NCBI RefSeq assembly: GCF_030816965.1
Contig: NZ_JAUSYQ010000002.1
Span: forward strand, 6,686,001 to 6,750,000
DNA length: 64,000 bases
Source of the DNA: Streptomyces canus
GTDB lineage: Bacteria > Actinomycetota > Actinomycetes > Streptomycetales > Streptomycetaceae
Direction of reading: 5' to 3'
The notes beneath the pieces are model-generated. The model was not told where the DNA came from. It ran no database searches and worked only from the letters and a program-made list of their open reading frames with translations. Below, in pieces: positions 33,878 through 44,320 of the stretch. Within the stretch, counting starts at the first letter, position 1. Each line of letters opens with the position of its first letter. The position numbers and the translations under genes were made by a program.

Positions 33878-36868
33878 TTGGCTTTCCAGATGCCGGACCG
33901 CGGCGGAGGCCCGACGGGGCCGCGGATGAGAGTGGGCCGCCCGTCCCGGCGCGCCCGGACCCTGCTCATGACGCTGGGCGTCCTTGCCGTTCTCGGCATG
34001 GCGTTCACCATGTTCGCGGGTTTCTGGACGGACTGGCTCTGGTACCGGTCGGTGAACTACTCGTCCGTGTTCACCACCACGCTGTGGACCAAGATCGGGC
34101 TGTTCTTCGTCTTCGGTGTGCTGATGGCCCTCGCGGTCGGCTTCAACATCTGGCTGGCCCACCGGCTGCGCCCGCCGCTGAGCGCCATGTCCATGGAGCA
34201 GCAGAACCTCGATCGCTACCGGATGGGCATCGCGCCCTACAAGAGGTGGCTGCTGCTGGGGATCGTCTCCCTGGTGGGCCTGATCGCCGGCGCCTCCGCC
34301 TCCAGTCAGTGGCGGACCTGGCTGATGTGGGTCAACGGCGTCTCCTTCGGCCAGAAGGACCCGCAGTTCCACCTCGACATCTCCTTCTACACCTTCGACC
34401 TGCCCTGGTACCGGTTCCTGCTCGGCTTCGGCTTCGCGGCAGCGATCCTCTCGGTGATCGCCGCCGCGCTCACTCACTACCTGTACGGCGGTCTCAGGAT
34501 CACCTCCCCGGGCGCGCGGGCCACGGCCGCCGCGACCGGGCACCTGTCGGTGCTGCTCGGCGTCTTCGTCGCCCTGAAGGCGGTCGCGTACTGGCTCGAC
34601 CGGTACGGCCTCGCGGTCAAGTCCAGCGACTTCAAGGCGACCGACAGCTGGACGGGCCTCAGGTACGTCGACGCGAACGCCTATCTGCCGGCCAAGACGA
34701 TCCTGTTCTGCATCGCCGTCATCTGCGCCCTGCTGTTCTTCGCCACCCTGTGGCGGCGCACCTGGCAGCTGCCCGTGATCGGCTTCGGTCTGATGGTGCT
34801 CTCGGCGATCCTGATCGGCGGGCTCTATCCCGCGATCGTCCAGAAGTTCCAGGTCCAGCCGAACGAGCAGGCCAAGGAAGCGCCGTACGTCACGAAGAAC
34901 CTCAAGGCGACGCGTGAGGCGTACGGCATCGATGACACCCAGGTCACCGAGTACGACGGCAAGCCCACCACCACCGACAAGACCAAGCTGCGCGACGACA
35001 TCGACGCCACGGCGAGCATCCGGGTCGTGGACCCCAACGTGGTCTCGCCGACGTTCCAGCAGCTCCAGCAGATGCGGAACTACTACGCGTTCCCGACGAA
35101 CCTGGACGTCGACCGCTACAGCAAGGACGGCAAGAACGCCGGAGATCAGGACACGGTCATCGGTCTGCGCGAGCTGAACCTCGCCGGCATCCCGAAGAAC
35201 AACTGGATCAACGACCACTTCCGCTACACCCACGGTTACGGCGTGGTCGCCGCGAAGGGCACCGAGGCCGACGCCGAGGGCCGCCCGGTCTTCACCGAGT
35301 CCAACCTGCCGTCCAAGGGCGACCTCGGGACGTACCAGCAGCGCGTCTACTACGGCGAGAAGACCACCGAGTACTCGATCGTCGGCGGCCCCCAGAAGGA
35401 GATCGACTACTCCGACGACGACGGTGAGAAGACCTACAGCTACAAGGCCAAGAGCGGGGTCAACCTCTCCAACCCGGTCAACCGGGCCGCGTACGCGGTG
35501 GCGTTCAGCGAGCCGCAGATCCTCTACTCCGGAGCGATCGGCGAGGGCTCGAGGATCCTGTACAACCGCACGCCCAAGCAGCGCGTCGAGGCGGTCGCCC
35601 CCTGGCTGACCATCGACGGCGACGCCTATCCGGCGGTGGTGAACGGCAAGATCCAGTGGATCGTCGACGCGTACACGACGACGAACGGCTACCCGTACTC
35701 CTCCCGCACGACCCTCGGTGACACGACGGCCGACTCGCTGACCGCGACCAACAACTCTCGCGCGGTGGTGGCCCAGCAGAACCAGGTCAACTACATCCGC
35801 AACTCGGTGAAGGCGACCGTCGACGCGTACACCGGCGAGGTCAAGCTCTACCAGTGGGACACCAAGGACCCGGTCCTCAAGACCTGGATGAAGGCGTTCC
35901 CGGGCACGGTGGAGCCGAAGAAGGACATCTCCACCGACCTGATGGCTCATCTGCGGTACCCACAGGACCTGTTCAAGGTCCAGCGTGAGCTGCTGGCGCG
36001 CTATCACGTCGAGGACGCGGACACCTTCCTCAGCGGCAGCGAGGTGTGGCAGGTGCCGGACGACCCGACCAACAAGTCGGGCGACGCGGTACCGCCGTAC
36101 TACCTGAGCATGAAGATGCCCGACCAGCCGGCACAGGCGTTCTCGCTCACGACGACGTTCACGCCCAACGGCCGGGACAACCTCAGCGCGTTCATGTCGG
36201 TCGACGCCGAGGCGGGCACCAGCGACTACGGCAAGATCAGAATCCTGAAACTGCCGACCAACACCACGGTCAACGGGCCCAAACAGGTGCAGAGCCAGTT
36301 CAACTCCGAACAGGACATCGCCGAGACCATCAGCCTCCTCAACAGAGGCGACTCCAATGTGGAGTACGGCAATCTCCTGACGGTGCCGCTCGACGGAGGA
36401 CTGCTCTATGTGGAGCCGGTCTACGTACGCGGTGGTGGACTCAAGTACCCGCTGCTGCGGAAGGTGTTGGTGACCTACGGCGGCAACACGGCCTTCGAGG
36501 ACACCCTCGACGAAGCCCTGAACAAGGTCTTCGGCGCGGACGGTTCGACGACCCAGCCACCGGATGACGACGGCGGGACCACCAAGCCGCCGCCGGCCTC
36601 CGGCAACCCGACGGTCCAACAGGCGCTGGACGACGCCCAGAAGGCCTTCGACGCCGGCCAGGAAGCCCTGAAGAAGGGCGACTGGGAGGCGTACGGCCGG
36701 GCCCAGAAGGATCTGGAGGACGCGCTCAAGCGGGCCGAGGACGCGCAGGCCGCGGCGGACAAGAGCGGCGGCAGCAGCGCGAAGCCCAGTGGCAGCCCGA
36801 GTCCCAGCGGCAGTCCGAGCCCCAGGAGCAGTCCCAGCAGTAGTCCGAGCGCCAGTCCGAGCGGCTGA
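33878..36868 (+). CDS. UPF0182 family large membrane protein
   Basis: 996 residues from TTG 33878 ([11 protein letters not shown]) with GAGGTG six bases upstream; ATG 33890 lacks a ribosome site. Seven transmembrane segments lie between residues 30 and 340, beginning [18 protein letters not shown] and [13 protein letters not shown]. They are followed by a large extracytoplasmic region and an acidic, TPR-like segment. The C-terminal tail is a Ser/Pro repeat ([13 protein letters not shown]). The family (Rv3193c in mycobacteria) has no assigned biochemical function. Confidence 0.88.
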   Translation: MAFQMPDRGGGPTGPRMRVGRPSRRARTLLMTLGVLAVLGMAFTMFAGFWTDWLWYRSVNYSSVFTTTLWTKIGLFFVFGVLMALAVGFNIWLAHRLRPPLSAMSMEQQNLDRYRMGIAPYKRWLLLGIVSLVGLIAGASASSQWRTWLMWVNGVSFGQKDPQFHLDISFYTFDLPWYRFLLGFGFAAAILSVIAAALTHYLYGGLRITSPGARATAAATGHLSVLLGVFVALKAVAYWLDRYGLAVKSSDFKATDSWTGLRYVDANAYLPAKTILFCIAVICALLFFATLWRRTWQLPVIGFGLMVLSAILIGGLYPAIVQKFQVQPNEQAKEAPYVTKNLKATREAYGIDDTQVTEYDGKPTTTDKTKLRDDIDATASIRVVDPNVVSPTFQQLQQMRNYYAFPTNLDVDRYSKDGKNAGDQDTVIGLRELNLAGIPKNNWINDHFRYTHGYGVVAAKGTEADAEGRPVFTESNLPSKGDLGTYQQRVYYGEKTTEYSIVGGPQKEIDYSDDDGEKTYSYKAKSGVNLSNPVNRAAYAVAFSEPQILYSGAIGEGSRILYNRTPKQRVEAVAPWLTIDGDAYPAVVNGKIQWIVDAYTTTNGYPYSSRTTLGDTTADSLTATNNSRAVVAQQNQVNYIRNSVKATVDAYTGEVKLYQWDTKDPVLKTWMKAFPGTVEPKKDISTDLMAHLRYPQDLFKVQRELLARYHVEDADTFLSGSEVWQVPDDPTNKSGDAVPPYYLSMKMPDQPAQAFSLTTTFTPNGRDNLSAFMSVDAEAGTSDYGKIRILKLPTNTTVNGPKQVQSQFNSEQDIAETISLLNRGDSNVEYGNLLTVPLDGGLLYVEPVYVRGGGLKYPLLRKVLVTYGGNTAFEDTLDEALNKVFGADGSTTQPPDDDGGTTKPPPASGNPTVQQALDDAQKAFDAGQEALKKGDWEAYGRAQKDLEDALKRAEDAQAAADKSGGSSAKPSGSPSPSGSPSPRSSPSSSPSASPSG

Positions 36869-36888
36869 TCAGCAGCTGGTCAGATGCT

Positions 36889-36931
36889 CACCCCGCGCCG
36901 TGATACGGTTGCAACACAACGGCGCGGGGTG
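36889..36931. repeat. Inverted repeat overlapping the 5' end of tRNA-fMet
   Basis: CACCCCGCGCCGT (36889-36901) is the exact complement of ACGGCGCGGGGTG (36919-36931); the right arm contains the first nine bases of the tRNA. It may act as a terminator for the UPF0182 gene or influence tRNA folding. Confidence 0.7.
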
Positions 36932-36996
36932 GAGCAGCTCGGTAGCTCGCTGGGCTCATAACCCAGAGGTCGCAGGTTCAAATCCTGTCCCCGCTA
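36923..36996 (+). tRNA. Initiator tRNA-fMet (anticodon CAT), copy 1
   Basis: A 74-nt cloverleaf with loop CTCATAA, anticodon-stem GGG/CCC pairs (GCTGGG...CCCAG), T-loop TTCAAAT, and an unpaired first position (C1 opposite T72). Three consecutive G:C pairs and the 1:72 mismatch are hallmarks of the bacterial initiator. CCA is not encoded. A terminator follows at 37004. Confidence 0.93.
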
Positions 36997-37003
36997 CTGG
37001 AAA

Positions 37004-37039
37004 CGAAGGCCCGGATCCTGAAAAGGATCCGGGCCTTCG
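37004..37039 (+). terminator. Terminator after tRNA-fMet copy 1
   Basis: CGAAGGCCCGGATCC (37004-37018) pairs perfectly with GGATCCGGGCCTTCG (37025-37039), a 15-bp stem with loop TGAAAA. Confidence 0.85.
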
Positions 37040-37164
37040 TGATGTGCGAACGCATGTGCCGAGGAATCGACGGCCGTGCCGCCGGGGGCAGTTGGCGGGA
37101 ACTGTGTTTCACTTGTCGTTCTGTGGGCATGTCGACAAAACGCTGAAGTGACCTCACTGGCTGC

Positions 37165-37181
37165 GGTATACCAGGTGTACC
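37165..37181. promoter_or_regulatory. Operator-like palindrome before the Sel1 gene
   Basis: GGTATACCAGGTGTACC contains two imperfect copies of GGTRTACC, 22 bp before the Sel1-repeat start. It may be a -10 region or repressor site; no regulator is indicated. Confidence 0.3.
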
Positions 37182-37202
37182 CAGGTTGCAGGTGGTGCGA
37201 CG

Positions 37203-39038
37203 ATGGACGTTATGGGGGACAAGGCAACTCTGTTGGAGACAGGGCGTTTTGTGCAGCCTGCCGATTTTTCGGAGTCGACGGGCGACTTGTCGCAGCCCAT
37301 GGACCGGGACGAGACCGGGGAGGCTGCCGAGGAGGCACGTCAGCGCCTTGCCGCGCAGACCGGTGACGTCGAGGCGATGAGCGTCCTCGGCGCCCTCCTG
37401 CTGCGCCGCGGCGACCTCGACGGAGCCGAGCCCCATCTGCGTGCCGCCACCGCCGCGGGCGACCGGGCCGCCGCCAACAACCTGGGTGTCCTGCTGCACC
37501 AGCGCGGTTACGCCGAGGACGCCGCCGGCTGGTGGCGGATCGCCGCCGTCGCCGGATCCGCCGCGGCCGCGCACGCGCTGGGACGCCACCACCGTGAGCG
37601 GGGCGACGAGCCCGCCGCCGAGTACTGGCTGCGCCAGTCCGCCGAGCAGGGGCACGCGCTGGGTGCCTACGCGCTCGCCGACCTGCTGGAGCACCGCGGG
37701 GACACGGGCGCCGAGCAGTGGATGCGGATCGCCGCCGAGCGGGGGCACCGGGAGGCTGCCTACCGGCTGGCCCGCGCGCTCGACCGCCGGCTGGGTCCCG
37801 AGGGGGACGTCGGGGACGACCACGGTGCGGGGGCCGAGGCCGAGCAGTGGTACCGGCAGGCCGCCGCGCGGGGGCACCGCCGGGCGGCGCTGCATCTCGG
37901 GGCGATACTGGAGCGGCGCGGTGCACTCAAGGAGGCCGGGCGCTGGTATCTGACGTCCGCCAAGGACGGGGAGGCGCGGGCCGCCTGCGCCCTCGGGTTC
38001 CTGCTGAGGGACGCCGGTGACACCGAGAGCGCCGCCGTGTGGTGGCTGCGCGCCGCCCAGGACGGGGACGGCAACGCGGCCAACGCGCTGGGCGCCCTGC
38101 ACGCCGAGCGCGGCGAGTCGCAGACCGCCGAGCGCTGGTACCGGGCGGCGATGGACGCCGGTGACGACAACGGCGCGTACAACCTGGGGCTGCTCTGCGC
38201 CGAACAGGCGCGGACCGCGCAGGCCGAACAGTGGTACCGGCGGGCCGCGTACGCGGGGCACCGGGAGGCGGCCAACGCGCTCGCCATTCTGCTGCTCCAG
38301 GGCGGGGACACAGCCGGGGCGGAGCCCTGGTTCTCCAAGGCCGCGGAGGCCGGGAGCGTCGACGCCGCGTTCAACCTCGGGATCCTGTTCGCCGGGCGGG
38401 GCGAGGAAGCTGTCGCTCTGCGGTGGTACGAGCGGGCGGCTGCCGCCGGACACACCGAGGCCGCGCTGCAGGTCGGCATCGCCCGGCTGCGGGACGGGGA
38501 CGAGACCGAGGCCGAGCGGCACCTGCGGTGTGCGGCGGGGGGCGGCAGCGCGGAGGCCGCGTACCGGCTGGCGACCGTGCTGGACGCCCGGCGGCCGCCG
38601 GTGCCCGCGCACTCGCTCGGTGAGCCGGTGCACGCGGGGAAGAGCGAGTGCGAGGAGTGGTACGAGCGGGCGGCCTCCCAGGGGCACCGGCGCGCTCAGG
38701 TGCGGGTGGGCATGCTCGCCGCCGCTCGGGGTGATGTCGTGGAGGCGGCCCGGTGGTACCGGGAGGCCGCGGAGGCGGGGTCCCGGAACGGAGCCTTCAA
38801 TCTGGGGCTGCTGCTCGCCAGGGAGGGCAGTGACCCGGAGGCCGCCGTGTGGTGGACCCGGGCGGCCGACGCGGGGCACGGGCGGGCGGCGTTGCGATTG
38901 GCCCTCGTCTACGCGCGTCGGGGGGAGCTGGCCGAAGGGCAGCGGTGGGCTGATCGGGCGGTGGCTCTGGGGCCGGCCGAGGTGTCCGAGCGGGCTGCTC
39001 GGCTGCGGGACGCGTTGCGTGAGGAGCTGTCGGCGTAG
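37203..39038 (+). CDS. Sel1/TPR-repeat protein
   Basis: 611 residues from ATG 37203; ATG 37212 is an alternative. After an acidic N-terminus of about 55 residues the protein is a solenoid of roughly fifteen helix-pair repeats with pattern GDxxxAExWYRRAAxxGHxxAAxxLG, for example AEQWYRQAAARGHRRAALHLG. Such scaffolds bind partner proteins. No signal peptide or enzyme domain is visible. It is bracketed by identical initiator tRNA genes. Confidence 0.88.
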   Translation: MDVMGDKATLLETGRFVQPADFSESTGDLSQPMDRDETGEAAEEARQRLAAQTGDVEAMSVLGALLLRRGDLDGAEPHLRAATAAGDRAAANNLGVLLHQRGYAEDAAGWWRIAAVAGSAAAAHALGRHHRERGDEPAAEYWLRQSAEQGHALGAYALADLLEHRGDTGAEQWMRIAAERGHREAAYRLARALDRRLGPEGDVGDDHGAGAEAEQWYRQAAARGHRRAALHLGAILERRGALKEAGRWYLTSAKDGEARAACALGFLLRDAGDTESAAVWWLRAAQDGDGNAANALGALHAERGESQTAERWYRAAMDAGDDNGAYNLGLLCAEQARTAQAEQWYRRAAYAGHREAANALAILLLQGGDTAGAEPWFSKAAEAGSVDAAFNLGILFAGRGEEAVALRWYERAAAAGHTEAALQVGIARLRDGDETEAERHLRCAAGGGSAEAAYRLATVLDARRPPVPAHSLGEPVHAGKSECEEWYERAASQGHRRAQVRVGMLAAARGDVVEAARWYREAAEAGSRNGAFNLGLLLAREGSDPEAAVWWTRAADAGHGRAALRLALVYARRGELAEGQRWADRAVALGPAEVSERAARLRDALREELSA

Positions 39039-39066
39039 CGATGCGCGGCGGAGCGCTGGAAGCGAT

Positions 39067-39096
39067 TTGCCTCTGGCCTCCTCCTTCACGTAACGT
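39067..39096 (+). promoter_or_regulatory. Likely promoter of tRNA-fMet copy 2
   Basis: TTGCCT (39067-39072), 18 bases, TAACGT (39091-39096). Transcription would start just ahead of the tRNA at 39109. Confidence 0.5.
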
Positions 39097-39108
39097 TGCA
39101 TTCATCGC

Positions 39109-39182
39109 CGCGGGGTGGAGCAGCTCGGTAGCTCGCTGGGCTCATAACCCAGAGGTCGCAGGTTCAAATCCTGTCCCCGCTA
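39109..39182 (+). tRNA. Initiator tRNA-fMet (anticodon CAT), copy 2
   Basis: Base-for-base identical to the tRNA at 36923-36996 over 74 nt, with the same initiator hallmarks. The flanks differ, so only the tRNA itself is duplicated. A separate terminator follows. Confidence 0.93.
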
Positions 39183-39189
39183 CTGAAGG

Positions 39190-39225
39190 CCGAGGGCCGG
39201 AATCCGAAAGGGTTCCGGCCCTCGG
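39190..39225. terminator. Terminator after tRNA-fMet copy 2
   Basis: CCGAGGGCCGGAA (39190-39202) pairs with TTCCGGCCCTCGG (39213-39225), a 13-bp stem. It also serves the convergent ABC-transporter operon whose last stop is at 39232. Confidence 0.8.
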
Positions 39226-39231
39226 TGTTTC

Positions 39232-40377
39232 TCAGGGGCGGTGGCCCACCGCCTCCTCGTACAGGGTTCTGTTCACCGTCTTCGATTCCGGCAGCGGCTC
39301 GCCCTCCGCCACGCCCTGGGACGCGTACGCCGCCTGCAGCCGGTCCGTCGTGCCGGACCTGATCTCCCAGTCCATGCGCAGGGACGGGGTGGACCTGAGG
39401 ACCGCCTCGTCGGTCTTCAGGAGTTTCGCCAGGTAGGTGACGAAGGTCGCATCCGACTTGTAGTCGGCCGCGAAGTAGGTGTTCACCGTGCGGATGTACG
39501 CCCGCAGCAGGGCGACCCCGGCGTCCACGTCGTCGTTCAGCAGCCCGGGGCCGTAGAGCATGCCGCCCAGGGGCTCGCCGACCGGCTGGCCGCCGAGGAA
39601 GGCGTAGCCGGGCTCGCCGTCGACCCTGCGCCAGACCGGGTCCAGGAGCCAGGCCGAGTCGACACCGCCGTTCTGCAGGGCCGTGAGGACGTCGGCCGAA
39701 CCGAGCTGCTGGTACTGGATCTCGTCGAGGCCGCCGCCGTGCCTCTCGAGGGCCTTCTCCATGGGGTACGCGATCACCGAGCCCTTGCCGATCATCGTGC
39801 CCATCCTGCGGCCGGCCATCTTCGCCTGGTCGCCGGTCTCGCCGTCCTTCAGCCGTACCCACAGGCCGCTCTTCGACTTCGGGTCGGGCGAGAAGTTCGC
39901 GGCGACCCAGCGGATGTCGAAACCGCCCCGGACGCCGTTCATGACCGCCGCCTCGGGGGCCGCCCACAGCGCGTCGATGTCGCCCTTGGCGAGGAGGGGC
40001 AGCGAGTCGGGGGTCGGCAGCACCTTCAGGGTGACATCCAGACCCTCCTTCTTGAACTCGCCCTTGTCGAGCGCCACTTGGAGTGGTGCCACGTACTCCG
40101 CGTTCAGTGTGCCCGTCGCGATCGTGAGCTTGCGGGGCTCGGAGAGAGGGGCAGGGGCGGGGGAGCCGGGCGCGCAGCGGGCCGGGGTGCGGGCCGGGGA
40201 GAGGTCGGCGGGGTCCGTCCAGGAGTCCGCGCCGCAGCCTGCCACCGGGCGGACGGTCCGCGTCCCACCCCCGCCCGCCTTCGACTCCGAGCTCGTCGGA
40301 TCTTGTGACGCCGTGCATGCTGTCGACGTCAGCAGGAGGGCTGCGGTCAGTAGTGCGCCGTAGAACCGTGGTTTCAC
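39232..40377 (-). CDS. ABC transporter substrate-binding lipoprotein (SsuA/TauA-like)
   Basis: 381 residues from GTG 40377, overlapping the permease stop (GTGA). The N-terminal signal ends in lipobox LTSTAC near residue 21, so it is anchored outside the membrane. The body has KLTIATGTLNAEYVAPLQVA and LLAKGDIDALWAAPEAA, typical of periplasmic-binding proteins of the nitrate/sulfonate/taurine type. With the permease and ATPase it forms a complete importer. The ligand (organosulfur, nitrogen or pyrimidine compound) cannot be told. Confidence 0.88.
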   Translation of the reverse strand: MKPRFYGALLTAALLLTSTACTASQDPTSSESKAGGGGTRTVRPVAGCGADSWTDPADLSPARTPARCAPGSPAPAPLSEPRKLTIATGTLNAEYVAPLQVALDKGEFKKEGLDVTLKVLPTPDSLPLLAKGDIDALWAAPEAAVMNGVRGGFDIRWVAANFSPDPKSKSGLWVRLKDGETGDQAKMAGRRMGTMIGKGSVIAYPMEKALERHGGGLDEIQYQQLGSADVLTALQNGGVDSAWLLDPVWRRVDGEPGYAFLGGQPVGEPLGGMLYGPGLLNDDVDAGVALLRAYIRTVNTYFAADYKSDATFVTYLAKLLKTDEAVLRSTPSLRMDWEIRSGTTDRLQAAYASQGVAEGEPLPESKTVNRTLYEEAVGHRP

Positions 40378-41230
40378 GACTGGCCCCTTCCGCGGTCCCT
40401 GGGTGCCCATGGGGTGAGCAAGCGGCCCACGATGCGGACCAGTTCGGAGAAGAGGACTCCCAGGGCGGCCACGCAGACGATGCCGACGAACATCACGTCG
40501 TTCTGGAACAGTGCGCGCGAGTCGAAGATCAGGTGGCCCAGGCCGTTCGTCGCGGCGATCTGTTCCGAGGCGACGATCACCAGGACCGCCACGCCCGCCG
40601 CGATCCGGGCGCCGACCAGGACGGCCGGGAGGGAGGCGGGGAGCAGGACGTGGCGGAACATCTGCCACGGGGAGGCGCCGAAGACCTGGCCCGCGTCGCG
40701 GTGGCCGGAGGGGATCGAGATCACCGCCGACATCGTCTGGATCCATACGAAGAAGAAGACCGTCGCCGCCACCAGGGCTATCTGGGGGCCCTCGCCCAGG
40801 CCGAACATGTTCAGAAAGACGGGCAGCAGGGCCAGTTTCGGGACGACGTACAGGGCGTCCAGCAGGGGTTCCAGAGCTGCCCTCACCAGGGGCAGCGAGC
40901 CCATCACAAGGCCCAGCGCGTAGCCCGTGGCCGTGCCGATCGCGTAGCCCGCCAGGACGCGTTTCGTGGTCGCCCACACGTCCGGCCACAGGTCGCCGGC
41001 CGCCGCGCGGTCCCAGCCGTCGGCGAGGATCGTGGAGGGGGCGGGGTAGACGCGGTCGTCCAGCCAGGCCTGGGTGGCGGCCAGCTGCCACAGGAGGACC
41101 AGGAGCAGGGGGACCGCTGTCGCCAGGGTCAGTTCCAGGGCTCGTCTGCGGCGGTGGGTGCGTACCGGGTGCAGCTCTTCCGGGCCCGGGCGGCGTACGA
41201 GTACGGAGACCTTCTCGGGAGCCACGGTCG

Positions 41231-41234
<4 letters not shown>
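40374..41234 (-). CDS. ABC transporter permease (SsuC/TauC-like)
   Basis: 286 residues from ATG 41234, overlapping the ATPase stop (ATGA). It has about six transmembrane segments from LATAVPLLLVLLWQLAA to VMFVGIVCVAALGVLF, and the EAA-loop region GASPWQMFRHVLLPASLPAVL for ATPase contact. It belongs to the binding-protein-dependent transport family used for nitrate, sulfonate and taurine. Overlaps on both sides show tight operon coupling. Confidence 0.9.
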
Positions 41235-42052
<818 letters not shown>

Positions 42053-42137
42053 GGTTGCTCCTTGCGGAGTTCGGTACGGAGAGGGGGTGGCCGCACGACG
42101 ATATGACGGTCCGTCAGATTCAGGAACCCCGTGGGCA

Positions 42138-42180
42138 GCACAAAGCCCCGGCGTCCGCGAGGGATGCCGGGGCTTTGTGC
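42138..42180. terminator. Terminator after the Fur-family gene
   Basis: GCACAAAGCCCCGGC (42138-42152) and GCCGGGGCTTTGTGC (42166-42180) form a perfect 15-bp stem with a 13-base loop, separating the fur gene from the importer operon downstream of it. Confidence 0.85.
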
Positions 42181-42207
42181 TTGGCGCTTCGCGCTTGGGT
42201 GAAGCTG

Positions 42208-42624
42208 TTACGCCGCCGCGCAGTTCGGGCAGACGCCCCGGTACGTCACCTCGACGCCCGAGACGGTGAAGCCGAAGCGCTCCGAGTCGGGAAGCTCGGT
42301 CAGCGGGTCACCCGTGGGGTGGACGTCCCGGATGGCGCCGCACTGGGCGCAGACCAGGTGGTGGTGCGGTCGGTGGGCGTTCGGGTCGTACCTCTTGGCG
42401 CGCTTGTCGGTGGCGACCTCGAGCACTTCGCCGAGGCTGACCAGCTCGCCCAGCGTGTTGTAGACGGTCGCCCGGGAGATCTCGGGCAGCTTGGCCACGG
42501 CGCGCGCGTGGACCTCGTCGGCCGTCAGGTGGACGTGTTCGCCGTCGAGGACCTCGGCCACGACGCGCCGCTGCGCGGTCATCCGCCAGCCGCGGCCGCG
42601 CAGTCGTTCCAAAAGGTCGCTCAT
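42208..42624 (-). CDS. Fur/PerR-family metalloregulator
   Basis: 138 residues from ATG 42624. The winged-helix part includes TAQRRVVAEVLDG and ISRATVYNTLGEL. The regulatory metal ligands are in HRPHHHLVC, and the two structural zinc pairs are CAQC and CPNC. This could be an iron, peroxide or other metal sensor; no catalase or iron-uptake gene adjoins it. AGCCTA (TAGGCT on its strand) lies 7 bases before the ATG, so the message may be leaderless. Confidence 0.9.
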   Translation of the reverse strand: MSDLLERLRGRGWRMTAQRRVVAEVLDGEHVHLTADEVHARAVAKLPEISRATVYNTLGELVSLGEVLEVATDKRAKRYDPNAHRPHHHLVCAQCGAIRDVHPTGDPLTELPDSERFGFTVSGVEVTYRGVCPNCAAA

Positions 42625-42704
42625 GCGTCCCAGCCTAACAGCAAGGGACCAGAATCCGAATGGGTGTGATTTTGGATGCCTGCTGGATTTGGATCGAGTC
42701 CAGA

Positions 42705-43103
42705 TCAGGAGCGGGCCGGTACACGCTGTCGGACGGGTGCCCAGCAGCGGATGATGTCGCGGACCGAGACGATGCCCGCGGGCTCGCCGCGGTCCAGGAC
42801 GATGAGGTGCCGGAAGCCGCCGTGGGTCATCGCGTGCGCCGCCTCCTCCAGGGTCCAGGTCGGGGCGGCGAAGACGACGTCGGTGGTGGTGTGGGCGTGG
42901 GCGTACTCCGCGTCCGGGCTCTGGCCGAGGCCCACGGAGTTGAGAAGGTCGCGCTCGGTCAGTATGCCGATACCGGTGCCGTCGGGATCGAGGACCACGG
43001 CCGCGCCCACCCGACGGGTGGACATCAGGGCGGCGGCCTGGCGGAGAGTGTGGGCGGGGCCGATGGTGAGGACCACCGTGCTCATGGCGTCGCGGACGAG
43101 CAT
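42705..43103 (-). CDS. Two-CBS-domain protein
   Basis: 132 residues, consisting of two tandem CBS motifs: first TIGPAHTLRQAAALMSTRRV...ILTERDLL, second TWTLEEAAHAMTHGGFRHL...VSVRDIIR. Such pairs bind adenosyl nucleotides and act as energy sensors. No effector domain is attached. The 80-bp gap to the fur gene contains CTGGA(N11)TCCAG, a possible operator near 42689-42709. Three GTTCAC repeats lie upstream of its start. Confidence 0.88.
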   Translation of the reverse strand: MLVRDAMSTVVLTIGPAHTLRQAAALMSTRRVGAAVVLDPDGTGIGILTERDLLNSVGLGQSPDAEYAHAHTTTDVVFAAPTWTLEEAAHAMTHGGFRHLIVLDRGEPAGIVSVRDIIRCWAPVRQRVPARS

Positions 43104-43138
43104 GGGTTCGCAGTCACCTCCTGGGAGCCGGTGTGTCA

Positions 43139-43160
43139 GTTCACCGGTTCACAAGTTCAC
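43139..43160. repeat. Three GTTCAC iterons upstream of the CBS gene
   Basis: GTTCAC occurs at 43139, 43147 and 43155 with an exact 8-bp period (minus strand GTGAACTT-like). They sit 36-57 bp upstream of the CBS-protein start and may bind a regulator. A weak hairpin at 43210-43237 is the likely hisN terminator. Confidence 0.45.
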
Positions 43161-43312
43161 AAATGAGGGTCCCCCCAGAGTCGCAGGTAAAGCGAGGGTC
43201 AACAAGAGGGCGCACGCCGCCAATTGAGGGCGTGCGTGCTCAGATGTGCTCCCCGGAAGCGCTCCTCGGTCCCTGGCGGCGGATCGCCGGCGGCGTCTCT
43301 GGCAGCGGGTCT

Positions 43313-44113
43313 CTAGTAGCGCTCGTTGAGGTAACCCAGGAACTCGTCGTGGAGCAGGCCGTTGGAGGCGGCCGCGTTGCCGCTGTGTGGGCCGGGGCGG
43401 CCGTCGAGGCCGGTGAAGGTGCCGCCGGCCTCCGTGACGACGATCGCGTTCGCGGCCATGTCCCAGAGGGAGAGCTCCGGCTCCGCGCAGAGGTCGATCG
43501 AGCCCTCGGCGACCATCATGTACGGCCAGAAGTCGCCGTACGCGCGCGTGCGCCACACCTCACGGGTCAGGTCCAGGAAGCCGCCGAGGCGCCCCTGGTC
43601 CTCCCAGCCGGTGAGGGAGGAGTACGCGAACGAGGCGTCCGAGAGCTTGCCGACCTTGGAGACGCGCAGGCGGGACGCCGCGGAGAGGCTGCGGCCGGTG
43701 TAGGCGCCGTGGCCCTTCGCGGCCCACCAGCGGCGGCCGAGGGCGGGGGCGGAGACCACACCGACGACGGGCTGGTAGCCGCCCTCCGCCGCCTCCATCA
43801 GGGAGATCAGCGTGGCCCAGACGGGAACGCCCCGCACGTAGTTCTTGGTGCCGTCGATGGGATCGATGACCCAGCGGCGAGGGCCGGTGCCCTCGATGCC
43901 GAACTCCTCGCCGAGGATGGCGTCGCGGGGACGGGCGCGCTTGAGGTGGCCGCGGATGAGTTCTTCCGCCGCCTTGTCCGCCTCGCTGACCGGGGTCATG
44001 TCCGGCTTTGTCTCGACCTTGAGGTCCAGTGCCTTGAAGCGCGCCATGGTGGTCGCGTCGGCCGCGTCCGCGAGGACATGGGCGAGACTGAGGTCGTCGA
44101 GGTAGTCGGGCAT
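43313..44113 (-). CDS. hisN: Histidinol-phosphatase, inositol-monophosphatase family
   Basis: 266 residues from ATG 44113; TACCGT lies 7 bases before it, a leaderless pattern. The family dephosphorylates small sugar or polyol phosphates with magnesium. Metal motifs are ILGEEFG, VIDPIDGTKNYVRG and SLWDMAANAIV. I recall the S. coelicolor gene at this place (SCO5208) being shown to encode the histidinol-phosphatase HisN; the assignment rests on that and the family, not on histidine genes nearby. Confidence 0.85.
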   Translation of the reverse strand: MPDYLDDLSLAHVLADAADATTMARFKALDLKVETKPDMTPVSEADKAAEELIRGHLKRARPRDAILGEEFGIEGTGPRRWVIDPIDGTKNYVRGVPVWATLISLMEAAEGGYQPVVGVVSAPALGRRWWAAKGHGAYTGRSLSAASRLRVSKVGKLSDASFAYSSLTGWEDQGRLGGFLDLTREVWRTRAYGDFWPYMMVAEGSIDLCAEPELSLWDMAANAIVVTEAGGTFTGLDGRPGPHSGNAAASNGLLHDEFLGYLNERY

Positions 44114-44320
44114 GTGGCGAACGGTATCTGTCGGTGTCGGTACGAGGCCAGCGGGCCCGGTGTGTGGACGGTGCGGGGGTTCGTGCAGACAGGGCCCGGT
44201 TTCACTCGCCCACGCTCGTGAGGCGCCGCCGCGCACGCCCCTTCATGTCCCCGCGAACCCTTGACAGTGCTCCCGTGCGCGTCAAATCTGGGCGCAGAGC
44301 TGCTTGCTCCCTGGGAGGCG

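Noticed and set aside
38017..39093. An Arg/Pro-rich long frame overlapping the Sel1 gene
   Set aside because: Composition is that of a shifted high-GC frame and the Sel1 frame explains the region.
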